This document shows positions 59,306 to 64,000 of a DNA stretch of 64,000 bases, in pieces; within the stretch, counting starts at the first letter, position 1, and each line of letters starts with the position of its first letter. The notes under the pieces are model-generated. The model was given only the letters and a program-made list of their open reading frames with translations, was not told the DNA's origin and searched no databases. The translations under genes were made by a program, and so were the position numbers. Source of the stretch: [Actinomadura] parvosata subsp. kistnae (GTDB lineage Bacteria > Actinomycetota > Actinomycetes > Streptosporangiales > Streptosporangiaceae); NCBI RefSeq assembly GCF_900323885.1, contig NZ_OOHJ01000005.1:310001-374000 (forward strand), written 5' to 3'.

Positions 59306-60592
59306 ATGAGCGCAACGCGGCCGGCCGCTCCGCGGATGATCACCCTTGATGACCAGGTCCGGCATCAGGAGATCGACGGGTTCGGCATCTCCACCGCCTT
59401 CCGGCGCAACGAGCTGCTCAAGACCCTCCCCGAGCAGACGCGCCGCGAGATCCTCGACCTGTGGTTCGACCCCGTCAAGGGGGCCGGGCTGACCATCCTG
59501 CGCCTGGGCATCGGCTCGGCGCCGGCCGGCAGCCCGTACGACGACATGGTCTCGATCCAGCCGGAGGACCCGGGCGGCCCCGACGCCCCGCCCCGCTACG
59601 TCTGGGACGGCGACGACAACAGCCAGCTCTGGGTGGCCAAGGCCGCGCAGGAGTACGGCGTGAAGCGGTTCTTCGCCGTCGCCTGGAGCGCGCCCGGCTA
59701 CATGAAGGACAACGGCGACGACAAGAACGGCGGCCGGCTCAAGCCCGAATGGCGCCGCGCCTACGCCGACTACCTGGTGCAGTACACGAGGTTCTACCGG
59801 CAGGAAGGCATCCGGATCACCGACCTCGCCTTCGCCAACGAGCCCGACTGGACCGCCCCGCACCCCTCCATGCGCTTCACGCCGCAGGAGGCCGCCGAGT
59901 TCGTCAAGATCCTCGGGCCGCTCGCCTCGGGCGTGCGGCTGGTGTGCTGCGAGTCGCTGGGCTGGAACGAGGCCAGGGCGTACATCGCGGCCATCGCCGC
60001 CGACCCCGAGGCCCGCCGCTGGGTGAAGGTCTTCACCGGCCACGGCTACGGCACGCCCGTCGACGCGCCGCTGCCGACCAGGCGGCCCACCTGGATGTCG
60101 GAGTGGAACCCGAACGGCAGCACGTGGAACGAGAGCTGGTACGACGGCACCGGCTCCGACGGCTACACCATCGCCTCCGCCGTGCACGACGCGCTCACCT
60201 TCGCCAACGTCTCCGGCTACCTCTACTGGCTGGGCGCCTCCAAGGGCAACACCCGGGCGCTGCTGCGCGTCGACGAGGAGACGGGGACGTACCGGGTCTC
60301 GAAGCGCATGTGGGCGCTGGCCGCGTACAGCAGGTTCATCCGGCCGGGGGCGGTCAGGATCGGCGCGGCGGGCGCGGTGCCGTCGCTGAAGGTGTGCGCG
60401 TTCCGCAACCGCGACGGCTCGCGCGTGGTCGAGGTGCTCAACACCGGCGTGGCGCCGCGCACCTGGGAGGACGTGGACGAGCCGGCCGAGGTGTACCTGA
60501 CGGACGCGACCGCCTCGCTGGCCCGGGTGCCGATCCTCGACGGGGCGGTGACGTTCCCGCCGCGCGGCCTGACCACGATCGTCCTGCCCTGA
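59306..60592 (+). CDS. Cytoplasmic GH30-family glycoside hydrolase
   Basis: 428-residue paralogue of the secreted enzyme at 56606, without signal peptide: QEIDGFGISTAFRRNELL, ILRLGIGSAP, AWSAPGYMKDNG, acid/base Glu179 (ANEPDW), CCESLGW, nucleophile Glu266 (WMSEW), YLYWLGAS, WALAAYSRFIRPGAVR. The Gly/Thr insert is absent. Its location in the cell suggests it finishes degradation of imported oligosaccharides started by the secreted enzyme. ATG 59306 is chosen (GGAG upstream); a start at 59231 overlapping the LacI stop is possible. Confidence 0.92.
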   Translation: MSATRPAAPRMITLDDQVRHQEIDGFGISTAFRRNELLKTLPEQTRREILDLWFDPVKGAGLTILRLGIGSAPAGSPYDDMVSIQPEDPGGPDAPPRYVWDGDDNSQLWVAKAAQEYGVKRFFAVAWSAPGYMKDNGDDKNGGRLKPEWRRAYADYLVQYTRFYRQEGIRITDLAFANEPDWTAPHPSMRFTPQEAAEFVKILGPLASGVRLVCCESLGWNEARAYIAAIAADPEARRWVKVFTGHGYGTPVDAPLPTRRPTWMSEWNPNGSTWNESWYDGTGSDGYTIASAVHDALTFANVSGYLYWLGASKGNTRALLRVDEETGTYRVSKRMWALAAYSRFIRPGAVRIGAAGAVPSLKVCAFRNRDGSRVVEVLNTGVAPRTWEDVDEPAEVYLTDATASLARVPILDGAVTFPPRGLTTIVLP

Positions 60593-60617
60593 TCACCTCG
60601 CCCGGCCCGCCTCATGC

Positions 60618-60649
60618 CGGCCCGCCGGGGCGCGTGCCCCGGCGGGCCG
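60618..60649. terminator. Strong hairpin between convergent genes
   Basis: 14-bp perfect stem (left arm CGGCCCGCCGGGGC, 60618-60631) with loop GCGT and right arm 60636-60649, between the convergent GH30 and cupin genes. No T-run follows, as is common for actinobacterial terminators. It would serve both directions. Confidence 0.75.
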
Positions 60650-60679
60650 CCGGGGTGTGCGCCCGGCGGCCCGGTGGCG

Positions 60680-61402
60680 TCAGCCCGTCAGCGGGGTCCA
60701 GGTGCGCAGCCGGCCGCACATGCCGAAGGCGCGCGGCCCCGGCCTGGGCGCGGTCCTGACCACGGTGGCCTGCCCGAGATGGGCGGGATCGCCGCTCTCG
60801 ACCGCGTCGAGGTGGGCGCGGGTGCGCTCGGTCTCGGCCGCGACGGTCCCGTTCCACAGCTCCTTCCAGGACGCGGCCCGCGGCCGGACGAGCCGCACCG
60901 CGAGCCGGTGGAAGTCCGCGAGGGCCTGCCCGCCCCGCTCCTCCACCTCCCGCAGGAGCTGCCCGAACCCGTCGATCGCCAGGTCCCGGCGGGCCCGCGC
61001 GGCCGCCGCCCGCTCGTCCTCGGACGCCCGCTCCGGCAGCGTGGCGGCGGCCCGGTAGGCGTCGGGGTCGCGCAGGACGTGGGCGGGGAAGGTGAGGACG
61101 GCGTCCCCGGCCTCGGGCAGGCCCGCGTTCTGCATGATCACCACCAGCCGGAGGCCGTCCTCGTTGACCAGGCGGTGGATCGTCCCCGGCGAGAACCACA
61201 ACACCGAGCCGGGTTCCAGCCGGTCGCGGGCGAAGCCCGCGGCGCTGAGCGTGTGCACCTCGCCGCGCCCCGCCGTGACGACGTACGCCTCGGTCGAGAC
61301 CGTGTGCAGGTGCGGCGTGCCGCCGTGCACCCCGTCGGCGCACTCCCAGTCGTAGACCGCGAGGTCGCTGATCGAGGTGCCGCCGGGGAACAGCGGCGTC
61401 AC
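60680..61402 (-). CDS. Cupin-domain protein
   Basis: 240 residues with an N-terminal cupin barrel (about 10-115): HLHTVSTEAYVVTAGRGEVHTL (metal His/Glu ligands) and PGSVLWFSPGTIHRLVNEDG, plus a helical C-terminal half. Possibly a sugar isomerase or sugar-acid enzyme in the same pathway as its neighbours. GTG 61402 overlaps the DUF6807 stop by 4 bp, so it is last of the Gfo/Idh-DUF6807-cupin operon. Confidence 0.9.
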   Translation of the reverse strand: MTPLFPGGTSISDLAVYDWECADGVHGGTPHLHTVSTEAYVVTAGRGEVHTLSAAGFARDRLEPGSVLWFSPGTIHRLVNEDGLRLVVIMQNAGLPEAGDAVLTFPAHVLRDPDAYRAAATLPERASEDERAAAARARRDLAIDGFGQLLREVEERGGQALADFHRLAVRLVRPRAASWKELWNGTVAAETERTRAHLDAVESGDPAHLGQATVVRTAPRPGPRAFGMCGRLRTWTPLTG

Positions 61403-62307
61403 AGGGCGAACTCCGCCCCGAGCGCCTCCAGCTCGTCCCGCTCGCACATGTGGTCGATGAACACGTAGCGGTGCGCCAGCTCCAGCGTGTCCCCGTCGGC
61501 GAGCGCGATCTCCTCGTCGAACGACGGGGACGGGCTGATCACGGCGAACGCCTCGTTCCTGACGAACCACTTGATCCGCACGGACGCGCTGGAGTGCCCC
61601 GCGAAGGCCAGCACGGTGCCGCCGCCGTCGATCTCGTCGTGCTGCCCGACGATGGCCAGCCACGGCGCCTGCTCGCCCATCATCTCCTGCCCGCCCCGCC
61701 CGCCGGCGGCGATGATCGTGCCGCCGGTCCACGAGCGGGGGCCGCGCCAGAAGTAGCCGGCGTACCCGGCCAGCGGCCGGCCGTGCGTGGTGGGGCTGCC
61801 GAACTCGAGCGTGGCGCCGCGCACGTTGCGCAGCGACGTGCTGAAGTCCAGCGCCCAGATGCCGCGCGCGGCGTCCACGCCGTGGAAGACCTGGCGGCGC
61901 CGCTCGGTGATCCAGTGCTCGCCCCGCGAGGAGACCCAGTGCAGGCTCTCCTCGGCCACGACCCGCTCGCCGTCGCAGGACAGCTCGGTGAAGCCGAGGT
62001 GGTTCATGTGCCCGTGGTCGTCGCGCGAGTGGTAGCCGCGCTCGGCCGAGAAGGTCGGGCCGCCCCAGAAGTTCTGGCCCGACAGGTGCGCCCACGTCAT
62101 CTGCAGGCCCTTGTGCCAGCGGTGGTCGTGCGGCCGGTAGCTCGACATGGGCGCGCCGGACAGGCTGCGGATCGGGTGCAGGTAGGGCTTGGGCGACTCG
62201 GAGTCCGGGGCGTCCGGGTGGTGGACGTACTCCGCGATGTCCACGTCTCCGGCGGTGATGATCACGGACTTGCCCGCGTCGCGGACGCTGAGCCGGGGGT
62301 CAGGCAT
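61399..62307 (-). CDS. DUF6807/PmoA-like protein
   Basis: 302-residue protein of the PmoA-like DUF6807 family often found with Gfo/Idh oxidoreductases in glycan-use clusters: KPYLHPIRSLSGAPMSSYRPHDHRWHKGLQMTWAHLSGQNFWGG, HMNHLGFTEL, ESLHWVSSRGEHWITERRR, GSPTTHGRPLAGYAGYFWRG. It has many conserved His/Trp residues, no signal peptide. ATG 62307 overlaps the Gfo/Idh stop by 8 bp. The reaction is unknown; a role in processing a modified sugar with the oxidoreductase is inference. Confidence 0.88.
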   Translation of the reverse strand: MPDPRLSVRDAGKSVIITAGDVDIAEYVHHPDAPDSESPKPYLHPIRSLSGAPMSSYRPHDHRWHKGLQMTWAHLSGQNFWGGPTFSAERGYHSRDDHGHMNHLGFTELSCDGERVVAEESLHWVSSRGEHWITERRRQVFHGVDAARGIWALDFSTSLRNVRGATLEFGSPTTHGRPLAGYAGYFWRGPRSWTGGTIIAAGGRGGQEMMGEQAPWLAIVGQHDEIDGGGTVLAFAGHSSASVRIKWFVRNEAFAVISPSPSFDEEIALADGDTLELAHRYVFIDHMCERDELEALGAEFAL

Positions 62308-63436
62308 GGGTGCTCTCCTTGGACGGGCGCAGGCGGGCGGCGGCGGCCTGCGGGTCGCCGCCGTTCAGCGCGTGGTAGAAGGGGTTGGCGGGGACGAGCT
62401 CGGCCCGGGAGACCGGGCGGCCGGTGAGCGCCGACTGGTACATGCCGGTGATCAGCTCCATGACGCGCCGGCCGTCGGCGCCGCCGGCCTGGGGCCGCTC
62501 GCCGGCCCTCATGGCGGCCAGCAGGGCGGCGAGCTGGGCGCGGTGCGAGCTGGGCGTGTTCTCCTCCGGCGCCCAGCCGGCGATGCGGTCCTGGTCGGTG
62601 ACGTGCGGGGCGGGCGTCCAGCGCCAGTTGCCGTTGTCGTAGCCGTACAGGTGCTCGACCTCCACCGTGGCGTCGGCGAAGTCGAAGCGCAGGTAGCTCG
62701 TCTCGCGCGGGGACAGGACGCTGTTGACGACCGAGGCGACCGCGCCCGACGCGAAGCGGACGATCGCGAACGAGACGTCCTCCGTCTCGACCCGGCGGCC
62801 GAGGGTGGCCGCTACGGCGTGCACCTCCTGCCAGTCGCCGAGCAGGCTCAGCATGAGGTCCATCTGGTGGATGCCGTGGCCCATGGTGGGGCCGCCGCCC
62901 TCGGTCTCCCACTTGCCGCGCCACGGCACCTCGAAGTAGTCGTGGCCGCGGTACCACAGCGTGTTGCACACGGCGACGAGCGGCGCGCCCAATGCGCCGT
63001 CGTCGATGTGCCGCCGCAGCCTCTGTGCCGCGCTGCCGAAGCGGTGCTGGAAGACGTAGCTCGCGTACGGGCCGCCGTCCCGCTCGTGGGCGGTGATCTC
63101 GTCGTACTCGGCCAGCGACAGCGTGGGCGGCTTCTCGCACCACACCCACGCGCCCGCGTCCAGGCTCGCCGTGACCGCCTCGCGGTGCGCGACCGGCGGC
63201 GTGGCGACCACCACCAGGTCGGGGCGGTGCGCGGCCAGCATCTCGCCGGGGTCGGTGTGGCGGCCGGGGACGCCGAAGGCGTCGGCGACCTCGCGGGTAC
63301 GGGCGGGGTCGACGTCGCACACGGCGACGATCTCCACCTCGTCGCCGGCGGCGGCCAGCGCGGGAAGGTGACAGGCTTTCGCGATGCCCCCGGCGCCGAT
63401 GACGGCGACCCGGATCGGGGGCGAGGACGCAGGCAT
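62300..63436 (-). CDS. Gfo/Idh/MocA-family oxidoreductase
   Basis: 378 residues: N-terminal NAD(P) fold (RVAVIGAGGIAKACHLPALAAAG), CEKPPTLSL with the conserved EKP, and the C-terminal alpha/beta domain (GGGPTMGHGIHQMDLMLSLLG with the catalytic His region). It probably oxidises a sugar or cyclitol released by the GH30 enzymes. First gene of the operon; the perfect operator 63475-63490 lies 39 bp upstream of ATG 63436. Confidence 0.94.
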   Translation of the reverse strand: MPASSPPIRVAVIGAGGIAKACHLPALAAAGDEVEIVAVCDVDPARTREVADAFGVPGRHTDPGEMLAAHRPDLVVVATPPVAHREAVTASLDAGAWVWCEKPPTLSLAEYDEITAHERDGGPYASYVFQHRFGSAAQRLRRHIDDGALGAPLVAVCNTLWYRGHDYFEVPWRGKWETEGGGPTMGHGIHQMDLMLSLLGDWQEVHAVAATLGRRVETEDVSFAIVRFASGAVASVVNSVLSPRETSYLRFDFADATVEVEHLYGYDNGNWRWTPAPHVTDQDRIAGWAPEENTPSSHRAQLAALLAAMRAGERPQAGGADGRRVMELITGMYQSALTGRPVSRAELVPANPFYHALNGGDPQAAAARLRPSKESTHA

Positions 63437-63474
63437 GCGTAACTCCTTCGGACGACACCCCTGGGCCGGCCCAG

Positions 63475-63490
63475 AAGTGATCGATCACTT
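63475..63490. promoter_or_regulatory. Perfect LacI-type operator AAGTGATCGATCACTT
   Basis: 16-bp perfect palindrome 39 bp upstream of the Gfo/Idh start, third copy of the operator seen at 58108 and 58143. It marks the Gfo/Idh-DUF6807-cupin operon as part of the same regulon as the GH30 genes. Confidence 0.75.
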
Positions 63491-63550
63491 TTGCCTGGTC
63501 AACCTATGTCGATCAGCCCGCGAGGGTCAACCCCCCGGACGGAGCGGAGG

Positions 63551-64000
63551 TCAGGAGAGAGGGGGAGGGGCGGTGCTGTCGCGGACGACCAGCTCCGTGG
63601 CCAGCTCGATGCGGCTCTGCGCGAGCTCCTCGCCGTTGGCGAGCTGGAGCAGCATCCGGGTGGCCGCGGCGGCCATCTGGCTGAGCGGCTGGCGGACGGT
63701 GGTCAGCGGCGGGATGGCCCACCGCATCGAGGGGAGGTCGTCGAAGCCGACCACGCTCAGGTCGTCCGGAATGCGCAGCCCGAGCCGGTGGGCGGCGTGG
63801 TAGACGCCGATCGCCTGGCCGTCGTTGGTGGCGAAGATCGCGGTGGGGCGGTCGGGCAGGCACAACATCCGGTGCGCCGCGGCCAGGCCGCCCTCGATCA
63901 GGAAGTCGCCCCGGCCGATCAGCTCCGGGTCGGCGGGCACGCCGGCCATGTCGAGGGCGGTGCGGTAGCCGTCGAGCCGGGCCCGGCTGGACAGCGCGGA
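63551..64000 (-). CDS. LacI-family regulator, N-terminus outside window
   Basis: C-terminal 149 residues of a LacI-type repressor: ARLDGYRTALDMAGVPADPELIGRGDFLIEGG, FATNDGQAIGVYHAAHRLGLRIPDDLSVVGFDDLPSMRWAIPPLTTVRQPLSQMAAAATRMLL. The DNA-binding part lies beyond base 64000. It is upstream of and co-directional with the Gfo/Idh operon, so two LacI proteins may share the regulon. Confidence 0.92.
   Translation of the reverse strand, partial: SALSSRARLDGYRTALDMAGVPADPELIGRGDFLIEGGLAAAHRMLCLPDRPTAIFATNDGQAIGVYHAAHRLGLRIPDDLSVVGFDDLPSMRWAIPPLTTVRQPLSQMAAAATRMLLQLANGEELAQSRIELATELVVRDSTAPPPLS

Overview
The window is very GC-rich DNA from a filamentous actinomycete. Leaderless-looking promoters, GTG/TTG starts, many TetR-type regulators, tandem universal stress proteins and a Methyltransf_19/DUF574-type methyltransferase point to the Streptosporangiaceae (Nonomuraea-like); that placement is inference from gene content only. 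I support about 63 protein genes. I see no rRNA, tRNA, CRISPR array, insertion sequence or prophage.

Region by region. 1-8.7 kb: a sugar-acid type dehydratase cut by the window edge, an internally deleted SDR, an XRE-cupin regulator divergent from an EamA exporter, a TetR-SDR pair, two tandem universal stress proteins, a methyltransferase and an aldehyde dehydrogenase remnant. 8.7-16.7 kb: a SpoIIE-type phosphatase with a likely frameshift, an orphan histidine kinase, a shortened HxlR regulator, and an operon of ABC exporter plus NarL-type two-component system. 16.7-23.7 kb: a HAD-family pseudoenzyme, a DUF6544-like protein, three CNNM/CorC membrane proteins and a small membrane protein. 23.8-33.5 kb: sulfur metabolism, with an aliphatic-sulfonate/taurine ABC transporter and dioxygenase, metX-metY-CoA-binding protein, an OsmC protein and a flavoprotein; both main promoters share a 19-bp motif abutting the -35. 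33.5-48.4 kb: accessory regulators and enzymes, including a TetX-like monooxygenase, a MarR/NmrA-like pair, a PrmC-related methyltransferase, a phytase-like esterase, a HAD/PPOX pair, an orphan polysaccharide-export permease, a C45 acyltransferase and an SDR. 48.4-56.6 kb: a ligase / asparagine-synthetase-like amidotransferase / S9 peptidase operon resembling N-acetylglutaminylglutamine amide systems, two hemerythrin proteins and a CYP152-type P450. 56.6-64 kb: a carbohydrate regulon with two GH30 hydrolases, two LacI regulators, a Gfo/Idh oxidoreductase, a PmoA-like DUF6807 protein and a cupin, marked by three copies of one palindromic operator.

The most unusual signal is not a gene. At a dozen or more genes, a short degenerate tandem repeat (6 to about 41 bp per unit, 2 to 8 units) starts at, spans or lies close to the stop codon. 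Some arrays lie just past the stop; others sit inside the last codons and add repetitive C-terminal tails. The window also holds several partly deleted or inactivated genes (SDR, HxlR, FAD/NAD(P)-binding protein, ALDH, HAD) and two likely single-base frameshifts, so gene decay or sequence error should be kept in mind when reading it.
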